Source: Punica granatum (taxonomy: Eukaryota > Streptophyta > Magnoliopsida > Myrtales > Lythraceae). Taken from it: a stretch of 64,000 nucleotides of DNA. A program made the translations under genes and the position numbers. The stretch covers positions 17,902,001 to 17,966,000 of the forward strand of contig NC_045131.1 in assembly GCF_007655135.1 (NCBI RefSeq), written 5' to 3'. The notes under the pieces were generated by a model that worked only from the letters and a program-made list of their open reading frames with translations, searched no databases and was not told where the DNA came from. Numbering within the stretch: the first letter of the stretch is position 1; the number at the start of each line of letters is the position of its first letter. This document shows positions 11,771-22,044 of this stretch, in pieces.

Positions 11771-12769
11771 AGAGGGAGAGTAATGGGGGCATTAACACTA
11801 AAGAGAAGGTGTTATCGTAAGCCGCGGCTTTTGCTGGAAAATTTTTCATAGACTTGTCGTGTATTCCGAAGTTTGCTTGTTTGTGGGCCCTTTTATTTCT
11901 CATTTTTCTTCCTTCTTCTAACCCCCGAAATTGAATAGTCCAAACAAACCATGTCAAATCAATCAAATTGACTAAAACATTTAGTAGGACGTAATGCAGT
12001 AATACATATTTTTATATTATAATAAATAAATTTTAAGTTAGATATTCGTCATAAAATTATAAATATTAATTATTAATTATTAAAATTTATATTTTATTAT
12101 ATTATGTCTTCACTTGTAAAAGAAAATGATCATAAATTCAATATAAAAAAACAATCAATCAAATTGTCTACTATTATAAAACGGAGCCCCTTTGGTCTTG
12201 TTTCCATTTATTCCTATGTCTATAAATTTTACTAATTAGTCAATCTCAATTGAGCGAGCCGATTATCAACTTGGGTATACATTCTTATCTTGAAAACTCT
12301 TTTCAAATTCGTGATAACAAAAGTTAAATGTTTTTTCAAATGTGTATTTTAGTATTAAGAAGTTCAACGGACCTTAACTAATCTAGTTCAAGACGAATCG
12401 GTCCACTAAGGGATAAAAACCTCTACATTAAGAATTTTCTCTAAGATTTAAACCATAAACTTTACTTAAGAAAAACAAATATCAAACCGCTTGATCCAAC
12501 CATTGTTGGTAAAGTCAAAACTTTTTGATATCAAGCTCATATATATATATATATATATATATATAGAAAAACCCGCCAGTTTTTGGAAGAGAATCCTTTT
12601 TAAGTTTATTTTCAAATATAAAGTATATATTTTGATCTACTATTGGCCTAAGGGTTGTAAATTATTGAGTTGATGAACCAGGATAATCCAAGAGAGATGT
12701 GATGAAAATATATGCGAGAAGTACTCGTACATTTATTTAGTAGGACACAAGGAATTCCAGATGAAATGT
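11771..12769. other. AT-rich intergenic DNA with a possible old SINE relic
   Basis: No gene is seen. The stretch 12345-12480 resembles the reverse complement of the SINE at 59013-59163 (shared 'actaagggataaa' and neighbouring words), suggesting a degraded copy, but no target duplication was found. An AT microsatellite lies at 12539-12565. Confidence 0.4.
12539..12565. repeat. (AT)n microsatellite
   Basis: About 13 uninterrupted AT units. Confidence 0.95.
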
Positions 12770-13318
12770 ATGTTTTGTATGTTATTGTCGTCGATGGGAT
12801 ATCACTTAGTCTCGGGACGTCCGAATTCAGGTTTGTAAGATTATACAGAGTCGCCACTAGTTAATTCCGGCTAACTAGAAACTAAGTTACCTATATGGAG
12901 CATAATACTATCCACCAAAGTTTTTATCGATCTTCGGTCCAAAGAACTTGATTCAAGGGTTCTATTTCAGCATCAAAGTTTTTAAATTCCGGCTCACCCT
13001 AATTGGTACTCTAGTTGTCTAATATGCTCATTTTATTGTTTTTCCAAGTTGATTATCCTAAGATCGTCGTCTCCTAACATTTTGCTCGGTTTACGCGTCA
13101 TGGACTCACCCTTACCCCCAAAAATGTAATTTATCAAATCGAACCCTTTGATCACACAAACAAAGCAGTCGGTTCAACTTGAGGTGCCTAGGAACTGATT
13201 TGAAAACTCAGCAATAGCACAGGGGCTGAACCGTAAAATCCGGAAATTCAGGGACCAAACTGTAAAAAGGTGAAAAGTATGTAAAACACTTGTAAAATGC
13301 CTGAAAATTATTGGAAAG

Positions 13319-13777
13319 GTCCCTAACTTGATGCTCACAGCCCAGGGATCATTCTGTAAATGTCCCAAAAATTCTAGAGCCGGTTTACAGCTCAGAGAAG
13401 TACGAGGACCAACCTGTAAAAGCTGGAAAACTTCTTATAAAGCCCATAAAATGCATGAAATTTCTCTGAAAGGTCCCAAATTTGCAGATTCAGACCCATG
13501 GATCATTCTTTGAATGTCCCAAAAGTTCTAGGGTCATTATGCAGTTCTGGAAAATTTGGGGACTATTATATAAATCTGAAAAAGTTCTTAAAAAGCCCTT
13601 AAGACGGCCAAAATTTATCCAAAAGGTACCAAACTTGCAGATTCAGACCTATGGATCATCCTGTGAATGTCCCAAAAGTCATGGGGTCTGTCTGCAGATC
13701 TGGAAAATTCGGAGACCATTTCGTAAACTCGAGAAAACGCACGGGCTGACTTGAAGAATGGCTGAAATCGGGTTTTC
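13319..13777. repeat. 153-bp tandem repeat, three units
   Basis: Units start at 13319, 13472 and 13625, with an exact spacing of 153 bp both times. Each starts GGT(C/A)CC and contains 'ggatcat' followed by 'aatgtcccaaaa'. Because 153 is divisible by three, the open plus-strand frames carry a repeated peptide, but no start signal or family match suggests a gene. Confidence 0.85.
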
Positions 13778-14602
13778 AAGTTGGAAAAACACGTTTTCCA
13801 TCTTGAGAAAACCTACTGGATTGATTTGAAAAGTGCAGAAAAATTCAAAAAGTCCCCTGGACTGATTTGTAACGACCTGAAAAGTTCAGTAAAAGGCATA
13901 GGACTGATTTGAAACGCCTAGAAAAGTTCAGATCTGATTTGGACAGAAAAACTCATGGAAAGTGCCACGAGAGGTCCGGGACCGATTTGAAAGTCGGGTA
14001 AAAGTTCGAAGAGACACTTGGACCGAATTGAAAACATGGGAAAAGCTTAGAAAACAATGTTGCTAGGCACCCGAATTACACAAATGGCACAATGCATGAG
14101 TAGAGATCGATCCTAGAGGTTGGTCCTAGTGATTTCTGCATGGTGAACCTACCCTCACATTTTGTCTCTCGGCTTTTTTAAGTAAGAAAACCAGCAAACA
14201 ATACATCCATCATCCACAAACACCTCCTTGAGGCCTAACTACCCATTTTCCAACAACCTAAGGCCCTTCATTATTTAATGAATTCAAGCCAAATGTTTTA
14301 AGGAAAGTCCGGTTTCGATAACCTCTTCACACCAGTCCTGAGTTAAAGAAACTGTACCTAAAATTCAGCTTGAGGAATGTAGTGGATTCCGAGGAAACTT
14401 CTCTTGGTGGACACCCACGGGGAGGGCTGCCCACATTAGATAGTTCCGCATTTGAGACCGATACTTCCTTTCTCCGGTAAATGCAAGGAAAAATTCAAAG
14501 AGTAGTACGTGCATGTATTTTTTTCAAGAATTTCGGTTGCCTTCATCTCAGTTCTCAGCTCATGTGGGGGAGCCAAAAAGTCCCTTGACGACGCAATCAA
14601 CA

Positions 14603-14613
14603 TCTATTTATAG
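14603..14613 (-). promoter_or_regulatory. TATA box of the LTR-like block
   Basis: Minus-strand CCTATAAATAG is a near-perfect plant TATA box with nothing else nearby to explain it. It supports minus-strand orientation of the surrounding LTR. Confidence 0.55.
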
Positions 14614-15040
14614 GAGAGAAGGGAATGGGGTCATTTTCGTAATTTTATCAAAAATCAGAGCGAAATTTTCAGCCAGCTGGATACTCGCTTGCTCAGCCTC
14701 CTGGCGGCTGACGCGAAATTATCCCCGAAATAGATTAAGTGAACTAGTTTGGGGTTTCCTATGATGCTTCTTATCCAGAGCTTTCGAAAAAAACTTCATT
14801 TTAGTCCTTTTTGGGTATTTCTCAACCCAAATCCAATAAAAAAACATTCTAAAAGCTCGGGGAATATTTTTCTTTCTGAAAAAACATTTTAAAGCACGAG
14901 AAATTAGATTTTCGTATTCACTCTCCCCTCGAGAATGAAAAGGTTTTGATAATTTTTTGGGAAAGTTAGAGGCATGATCCCTTGATTGATTCTCGATCGG
15001 TCTCGGACCAGAATGAGGTATTGAAAATTTCTTCACTAGA

Positions 15041-15574
15041 AATAGAATTTAATTCCTCTTCAGCATGTAGTAGGACGGGGAAAAATGATTGTTGCCTTTT
15101 GAAATATTAGAAAGCTGTTGATACTATTATAATAGGCTTGTTGAGCGGGATAAATTATTGATTAACCTGAATTCATTGTTTGTTAAGTCTCTTAATCTAT
15201 TAAAACAATTTATATGGATAATTAATATTGATGTCAACATAAACAAATGACGATTACATGGGATACTTTTCAAAAGTTTTAATGAGATTATATGGGCATG
15301 GATTGTGTTGTCATATCTGTAGATATTATTTCACAATTATTCAACTGAAATGACATTCAAAAAAAAAAACTACAATGACTATTTAAGGATTTCTACGAAA
15401 TTCCAAATTATTAACTTAACCTATGTCCTAAAAGTAAAGTGCATCGCCCGCGGGGGCGCAAAACAAAAGCTTCGCCAATTGACCTTGACGTCAGTACAGT
15501 ACGCCGGCCCACCTCCCCGCTTTCCTTTCTGAAAGGTCCCTTCAGCATAGGCTTTCAATTCCTTTTTTTTTTAC
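15041..15574. other. Intergenic DNA, no gene seen
   Basis: AT-rich except for a short GC-rich patch near 15440-15520. No domain, terminus or repeat was recognised. Confidence 0.4.
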
Positions 15575-16215
15575 CCTTTGAGAAATATGATCATACAACA
15601 CGCTTTTCGTCTTTTTTTATTGAAAAATATCACTATATAACACTTTTTTTTCATGTTACAATGTAAATTCAAATTATTTCTTTGTACCACACGAAAAATT
15701 TTAAAAATTTCATCACATAGTATGCCTTCCATATTCCGTCAAGAAAATGGCGGGAATGCTGACTTATGTTTGGGATAGTTTTGCAACAAATAACAATTTA
15801 GGAATAAAAAAATTAAAAAAAAAAAAAGATAATCCCGTTTGGATTATTTTTTTTGGGGGGGGGGGGGGGGGGGGGTCTGAGTCGGCCGACGTGTGGGTGG
15901 CTAGCGGGGCTGCATCCACTGCCTCCTCCGATCACAAATGGGGTTTTTCTTCTTCTTTTTTTTTCTAAATTTTTAACTTAAATTTTATTTATTTATGCCT
16001 CTAAGTTCTTATTTGTCGCAAAATCCCCCCTAAACAAGCTGCACATCAGCATTCTGTCCATTTCCGCCATTTTTTTGACAGAATATGGATGGCATGCTAT
16101 GCGCTCAAAAAAATTTTTTGTGCTGCACAAAGAAATGATTTGAATTTATGCTACAACGTGAAAAAATAAAACTAAAAGCGTGCAATACGATGATATTTTT
16201 CCTTTTCCTTTAAAT
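15575..16215. mobile_element. Foldback/MITE-like element with G-rich core
   Basis: The left arm (15575-15840) is an imperfect inverted repeat of the right arm (15940-16215). Shared words include 'caacacgctttt' paired with 'attgcacgctttt', and 'aattcaaattatttctttgt' paired with its near-complement. The unpaired core at 15842-15940 has a poly-G run of about 20 and GC-rich sequence. There is no coding capacity. Target-site duplication was not identified, so class is uncertain; a Mutator-like foldback is likely. Confidence 0.65.
15857..15876 (+). repeat. Poly-G tract
   Basis: About 20 consecutive G preceded by a T run. It could form a G-quadruplex; alternatively its length is a sequencing artefact. 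Confidence 0.8.
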
Positions 16216-16812
16216 TGAAAAGTATTTTTTAATTAAGGAAAATCACAAATAAAAAAAAAACCTTCAGCGTCCTTTAATAGAAAATGTGATGGTAAGATTA
16301 AAGCGGCAAAAACATGAAAAAATGATGATAAGAATGAAAAAAAAAAGTTTAGGACTAAAGTGGCAAAAGCGCCAAAGATTGAGGACCCAAGTGTCTTTTT
16401 TATTATTTATTTGTTTATTTTAATTTCTCTTGTAATATTGCCGCTTAGGCAATACACGGCTAGATGCGACCATTTACCACGATATTTAGTCCACATCGGC
16501 GCCCCTTACAGTCAGTTATGGCATGAAACTCTCACTTTTTATATTGATATACGATTTATTTTTGCAAAGTTAAACTTATAGGACTCAAGTTCAAAAAAGA
16601 TAAAATTTTAGGACCACCGTTGTAATTTTTCTCGTTAGGAGTGAATATGATGGGATAGTATAACGGACTATTAGATTATTACACCCCTTTCTTTCTCTTT
16701 TTGGGAAGGACGAGAGAAAAGTCCGCGTTACATGCAAAATTCAATCAAACTTTTATTTGGAAGTTATACTCGTGCTAAATTGAGAAAATTTTCTTCATTA
16801 TTGTAAAATCAT
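16216..16812. other. Intergenic repeat debris
   Basis: Contains words such as 'taggact' and 'ttttaggaccac' that recur in inverted-repeat elements here (17222-17800, 27320-27440), so it is probably decayed MITE sequence. No gene. Confidence 0.35.
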
Positions 16813-18296
16813 CACTACAATAACTTGTTGATTTTCAGTTGGACCAAATGGTTGAAAAAGCATTAGAAGCATTATACTCCATTTCCGTTGAGTTGTTGAT
16901 AGGTTGTTGACAAAAAATTTTGTCAGTAAAACTTTCGTTGCACTGTTATGTGATGGAAGATTTCGTCGATAAGCATCAACAAACTTTGCCATCAAAGAGT
17001 TATCGAAAAATTATTACTAACACAATACTGAGGCAATTGTAATGGAACGTTTTGTCGGTAATTACCAACTAAATTTTAACAGAATATTCTATTGGTAACC
17101 ATGAACAACTTTAAGCCTTTCACTTTTGGGATTCGAGCCTCCTCCCTGCCTTCAATACCTCCGCGACTTAACTGCTACCCCATGGATCTCCGTGTAATAT
17201 ATATCCACACTTAAAATATTGAAAAAAGTACAAAAATCCTCTTGTAATTTAAACTTGAAAAGAATTGCACTCTGTAATTTTTTTATGGACAAATAATATC
17301 ATATTGTTCATTTCGTGAGACATAATGGACCTCACCATTAATGTTTTCATCACTTTTGGTCCTCAAACTTTTCTTTTTTCATTACTACCCTCAAACTTTT
17401 AACCTTTTTGCAATTTGATCTTAAAATTCAAAAAAAAAGAAAAGAAAAGGGCTTTGGCCGCCGGTCGGCAACCTCGACCCCACCTCTGAGGTGGCCGACA
17501 TCCTCTATGGCTGCATGCGACCTCGGTGGTGGGGTCGGGGTCGCTGATCAATGGCCCCGGCCCCGGCCCCTTCCCCCTTTTTTTTTCGAATTTTAGGACC
17601 AAATTGAAATAAAAGTTGAAAGGTTGAAGGTAATAATGACAAAAAGAAAAGTTTGAGGACCAAAAGTGACAAAAAAATTAACGGTGAGGTCCATAATGTC
17701 TCACGAAGTGAACCATGGGGTGTTATTTGTCCCTAGAAAAATCACAAGGTGCAATTTGTCTCAAATTTAAATCACAATGGAGGTTTTAGTATTTTTCCCT
17801 AAAATATTTGACATCTTTGATAGCAGTTTTTTTAAGTAACGTTTATTTCTTTGTTTTCTTCACTTTATTTTTTTAGCAAATATTTTTAATCATTTTCTTC
17901 TTTTTTATTTTTAAATTAACTTTTTAATATGTAAAAACTTTCAACGGGCTTTTCTTAAGAAATTTTGGTTGAAAATATCATTTTGACTGATTTTTCAACG
18001 AAAATCTCTATCCAAAATTACCGACGGAAAATTCTGTCGAATTTTCAATCAATTTTTTTTAGAAATAAATAAACGGGATTCCATCTTAAAGTTCTATTGG
18101 AAATTACAAACGAAAAAATTTCCATGGGATTTCGTAGAAGATTTCATCAAAAATTAAAGGGGGATTTTTCGGCAGAATCCCTCCAAAAACTTTTGACGGA
18201 CTTTTCTAGACTATTCCGTAGGTAACCAGTCTAAATTTAGCAATGAATTTACTTGGTCGAAAATTTCCGACGATAAATCCAATATTTATCGTGGTG
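16813..18296. mobile_element. Non-autonomous CACTA-type transposon
   Basis: It begins CACTACAATAAC and ends with the complement of CACCACGATAA (9 of 11 matching). The 3-bp flanks are CAT (16810-16812) and CAC (18297-18299), a 2-of-3 match. Both subterminal regions are dense in short words like 'tttgtcggtaa', 'ccgacggaaaa' and 'tttcgtcgat', the pattern expected of transposase-binding subterminal repeats in CACTA elements. No transposase remains. A separate MITE is inserted at 17222-17800. Confidence 0.7.
17222..17800. mobile_element. Mutator-like foldback MITE nested in the CACTA element
   Basis: About 579 bp with inverted arms of roughly 230 bp (17222-17455 and 17575-17800). Both arms read 'gtgagacat(a/t)atggacctcacc', then 'cacttttggtcctcaaac', from the outside in. 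The core (17456-17575) is GC-rich and itself partly palindromic. Flanks AAAATATTG (17213-17221) and AAAATATTT (17801-17809) match at 8 of 9, the 9-bp duplication typical of Mutator-like transposition. Confidence 0.82.
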
Positions 18297-18488
18297 CACT
18301 TAATTCTTCTAGAAAAATGTACGATCACCTTCTATATTTTCTCTATTGTGATTAGTTTTTTTAACAGATAAAAGTTTAGATTTTTAAAATTAAAGAGAAA
18401 AAAAGAAGGAATATAGTAGGGAAGTGTGTGAAATGAGGGAGAAAATGGAGAGAGGAGAAAATTAGAGAATTGTGGGAGTGGTGGTTAT
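18297..18488. other. Short intergenic spacer
   Basis: Purine-rich, AT-rich sequence between the CACTA element and repeat copy A; no feature recognised. Confidence 0.4.
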
Positions 18489-18984
18489 TGTTGGGTTCCG
18501 AAAAATCCGATCTTGATCATGTTCAGGCCACTTGCATCCCATTAACCTTTAGCCTTCACAAGCTTTGGCACAATTGACCTGCAAAAGAGTATGAACGAGA
18601 TAGAAGAAAGGAATAATTTGTATTAGGATATCTAAATCTCTGTAAGATATTCAATTGCAACTAATAGATAAGTATTGTTACCAAATATGTGATTAGAGAT
18701 AGACTAATATCTCATAAAGATATTAATAGAATATTCAAGAAATATATCAAAGATTTTGGAGATATATATATAAGAGATCATTATGAAGGGATTATATCCG
18801 CAAGGTATTGTTACCAATTTGGAATATCAACAGAGGCCTAAGATGATCAACCAAGCCAATGGAAAATTGACCCAATTTTCTGGTCCCTAATATAGTCCCC
18901 ACTCCTGTGAGCTCGAGAGGTTGCGAGAGTAGATCAGAGTCACGTGATTGTCACCACAGTCCTAAGACATGTAGTTCGGAAGCC

Positions 18985-19096
18985 TACAAGAATGACTTAA
19001 CATTCACTGTTAGATAAAGTGAAGGGTGCTCCTATAGGCAAGGAAGCTCAAAAAATGGTCTTTCACTGTTCAATAAGCAAAAAGTGCTCATGTAAT
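18985..19096 (+). repeat. Hairpin-unit tandem array, copy A part 1
   Basis: First two units of the array, cut by the gypsy insertion. Unit 1 pairs TTCACT with AGTGAA around a GTTAGATA loop. Confidence 0.75.
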
Positions 19097-19612
19097 GACA
19101 CAACGCGGATCACGATTACTCGCGCCTAAATTCGAATTTAGACTCGAAGGGTATAGCACACGTCTAAACCCTAATGATATGCTGAAAACCAAGAGTTGTG
19201 CAACTCAAAGTATTATTAAACATTAAGAGTTTTCGAGATATACTGTTCTCCTTTCTGGTACATCGAGATGGACTATATATAGGCCTAAGAAAACTAAGAC
19301 GATACTAAAATAGGAAATTAGAATTTAGGCCCTTACTATGTAACTTCCTAAATAAAAACAAGTAATTATTCCAAAATATGAAACTTTAGACTCTTAATTC
19401 AAACTAAAATTGCAAGAAATATCTAATTTTAAATATATTTCTATCTAAATTAAATATACTACCAAATTAAGATAATAATATTCCTAATTTATGGATCAAG
19501 ACATCTCATCTTCTCCTTCCACATCACGAGAATATTTCCTTGATATATCCAAGATATGCTTCTTTGGGCTTGGGCTTGTTGATACAGATATGGGGAGAAA
19601 TCCTCTGAGTCA
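19097..19612 (-). repeat. Gypsy element 3' LTR
   Basis: 516 bp, the 3' copy in minus orientation, aligning end to end with 20992-21510. Confidence 0.92.
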
Positions 19613-19798
19613 TTATCCCTCACTTGTGAGAAGCTCGTCCTCGAGCTTTCGATGTGCTTCGAGTATTGTAGTCCCCATGAAGTTGAATCGCTTGTATGGA
19701 TGGATCTTCATTCACCAAAGCATCAAATTCCATATGTGGAAATGTTAATACCGATGACACCTTTGGGAACTTCTCTTCAAAATAAAAATTCTTCACAA

Positions 19799-20962
19799 TC
19801 AACATAGGCAACTCATGTGTTCTAGAGTTAATTCGTTCTTCACCTCGATATCATCTTCCTTTTTAGGACTCCCAACAATCTTGGAAACTTCCTTAATCTT
19901 CTCCCCCTTGTAGTCGATTGGCGTTGGTCTCTCGTCTTCCTTTTCGTTTCCATGGTTACTTTTCGGAATTTTCTCTTCGATCGCTAGATGAATATTCGCC
20001 TTATCACTAACATTTGCCTTAGCCCTTTCATGATGATGTTTGGTAAAATTAGCAAAATTTTCTCGAGTTTCTGTTTTAATTTGTTCCTTGAATTGCAATT
20101 CCGCTTTAAAAGCTAAGCTGCAAGTTTCAGATAAAGTCAAAATCACATTGTTCCCAATTCTTTGTTGTATGTCAGGATTTAGGCCTTTTAGATAACGCTT
20201 GATTTTGATATTTTCACTTTCCACTAGTAGAATGTATTCAGCCAAGTGAAGGAATTCCATGGTATACTCTTCAACCGTCCTAATTCCTTGAGAACATTGC
20301 TGGTACAATTGAAATAAGTACTCTTCATAATCCAAGGAAAGAAATCTTGCCTTTAGAAATCTCTTCATACGCCTCCATGTAAAAACTGAATCTTTGCCAT
20401 CTCGAACGCGATCTTGTTGCAATCTTTCTCACCAAGTAGAAGCTTTACCTCTTAAGCGATAAACCACCCGATCTACCCAGCTTCCGTTATTAGGGATATC
20501 ATAGTAATCAAAGAAACAATCCACATCGGAAATCCACTATAGAAAATCTTCGTCACTTACTCTTCCATCAAAAATAGGAATTCTTCTGGGATGGTTATCT
20601 CCAAGATCCCATTGAAATCTTCCGCTGTCGCAATAATTCACAACTTGATCGTATCCTCTATCTTGATATGGTCCAGCATCGACTTGGAGTATAAGATTGG
20701 TTGAAACGTGTCGAACAATAAGCTCCTCACGAGGAACAACTCGATATACCCGACGTCCGTCTTTCGCATTTTGACCAGCACGCAAGCCTAGAGCACCAAG
20801 CATGACACACAGCTCCTCAAACCTCTGGTCTAGCCTCCGCTTCAACCTCTATTCGATTGTCTGTTCCATCCTTTCAATCCTCTGCTCTCGTGCTCGAATC
20901 GCTTCCACCTCCTGCTCTTCGGCATTAGGGTGATTGTGAATCGCCTCGTCCGCCATGATCAT
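19799..20962 (-). pseudogene. gag pseudogene of the gypsy element
   Basis: Retrotransposon capsid (gag) protein that would package element RNA into particles. The frame is continuous from ATG 20962 (or 20956) to a stop at 19799 but is interrupted by three in-frame stops: TAG 20849-20851, TAG 20537-20539 and TGA 20429-20431. The retrotrans_gag signature lies downstream of them (SVFTWRRMKRFLKARF, then CSQGIRTVEEYTMEFLHLAE). The C terminus is lysine- and glutamate-rich and there is no zinc knuckle. Upstream is an acidic coiled-coil-like stretch (RAREQRIERMEQTIE). All three stops can be explained by single C-to-T or G-to-A changes. The gene cannot make full-length protein. Confidence 0.85.
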
Positions 20963-20991
20963 ATTTAGGCAACTATTTCTCTGATACCAAC

Positions 20992-21510
20992 TGACGCAGC
21001 GCGGATCACAGTTTCTCGCGCCTAAATATGAATTTAGACTCGAAGGGTATAGCACACGTCTAAACTCTAGCGATATGCTGAAAACCAAGAGTTGTGCAAA
21101 GTCAAAGTATTATTAAACATTAAGAGTTTTTGAGATATATCGTTCTCCCTTCTGGTACATCAAGATGGACTATATATAGGCCTAAGAAAACTAAGATGAC
21201 ACTAAAATAGGAAATTAGAATCTAGGCCCTTACTATGTAACTTCCTAAATCAAAACAAGTAATTATTCCAAAATAGGAAACTTTAGACTCTTGACTGAAA
21301 CTAAAATTGCAAGAAATATCTAATTCTAAATATATTTCTATCTAAATTAAATATACTACCTAATTAAGATAATAATATTCCTAATTTATGGATCAAGACA
21401 TCTTATCTTCCCCTTCCACATCACGAGAATATTTCCTTGATATATCCAAGATATGCTTCTTTGGGCTTGGGCTTGTTGATACAGATATGGGCTGAAAATC
21501 CTCCGTGTCA
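20992..21510 (-). repeat. Gypsy element 5' LTR
   Basis: 519 bp, the 5' copy in minus orientation, followed inward by the Met-tRNA primer-binding site at about 20980-20991. Confidence 0.92.
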
Positions 21511-21890
21511 TGCAAAGAGGCTCAAAAGATAGACCGCTGTTAAGTAAGCGGAGAGTGCTACTGTAGGTAGGAGGCTTTAAACGGTTGACATTCGCTGTTA
21601 AATAAGCGAAGAGTGCTCCTGTAAGTAAGGAGGCTTAAAACATTGGTCTCCGCTATTAAATAAACGGAGGGTGCCCTTATAGGCAATGGGAGTTAAACGA
21701 TGGACCTTTACTGTTAAATAAGCGAATGGTGTTCCTATTAAATGAGGCGACTTGAAATATAGACATCCATTGTTAAATAAGCGAAGGTGCTCCTGTTAAA
21801 TGAGGAGGCTTAAAAGATGAAAGCGACTTCGGTAAGTAGGCGGATTTGTTGACCTTTAATGTTAGATAAAGCAAAGATGGCCCTCGAGAT
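21511..21890 (+). repeat. Hairpin-unit tandem array, copy A part 2
   Basis: About six more units of roughly 58 bp. A typical unit has a first hairpin such as TTCGCT-loop-AGCGAA with loop GTTAAATA, then a second such as CTCCT-loop-AGGAG. Stem sequences differ between units but stay paired: CCGCT/AGCGG, TTCGCT/AGCGAA, CTCCG/CGGAG. Later units are less perfect. Confidence 0.8.
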
Positions 21891-22044
21891 TATATAAGTT
21901 AGGAAGCGGCTACAACAAGTAGTAGATGTAGCATTTTGCATATTCCCAATGATGAGATAGAGTATTAGTACATAAATGTCAATATTTAAAAATTGACAGT
22001 TATATATAGCAAGGTGTATCTAAGGATACGAATAAATGATAATT

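Larger units (their letters stand above)
12770..15040 (-). mobile_element. LTR-like block of a gypsy/Tat-type element
   Basis: Plus-strand AGAGTCGCCACTAGTTA near 12848 resembles the GAAGTCGCCACTTA block just inside the intact giant LTR at about 48800. On the minus strand a strong TATA box (CCTATAAATAG, 14603-14613) would drive transcription toward that block, as in an LTR reading U3-R-U5 from right to left. A 153-bp tandem array (13319-13777) lies in the presumed R/U5 part. Exact termini and a target duplication were not found, so this may be a solo or truncated LTR. Confidence 0.5.
19097..21510 (-). mobile_element. Non-autonomous gypsy-type LTR retrotransposon, gag only
   Basis: LTRs at 19097-19612 (516 bp) and 20992-21510 (519 bp) are highly similar. 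They start TGAC and end GTCA on the plus strand. The 5-bp target duplication TGTAA/TGCAA (19092-19096, 21511-21515) is confirmed by the uninterrupted TGCAA in repeat copy B near 38317. In minus orientation the PBS TTGGTATCAGAG (Met-tRNA) follows the 5' LTR, and AGTGAGGGATAA precedes the 3' LTR. Only 1379 bp lie inside, with a broken gag and no protease, RT or integrase. It depended on another element to move. Confidence 0.93.

Noticed and set aside
11563..11966. Open frames over the GA/CT tracts on both strands, rich in Arg/Glu or Ser/Leu
   Set aside because: Produced by the dinucleotide repeat; no start context, domain or splice evidence.
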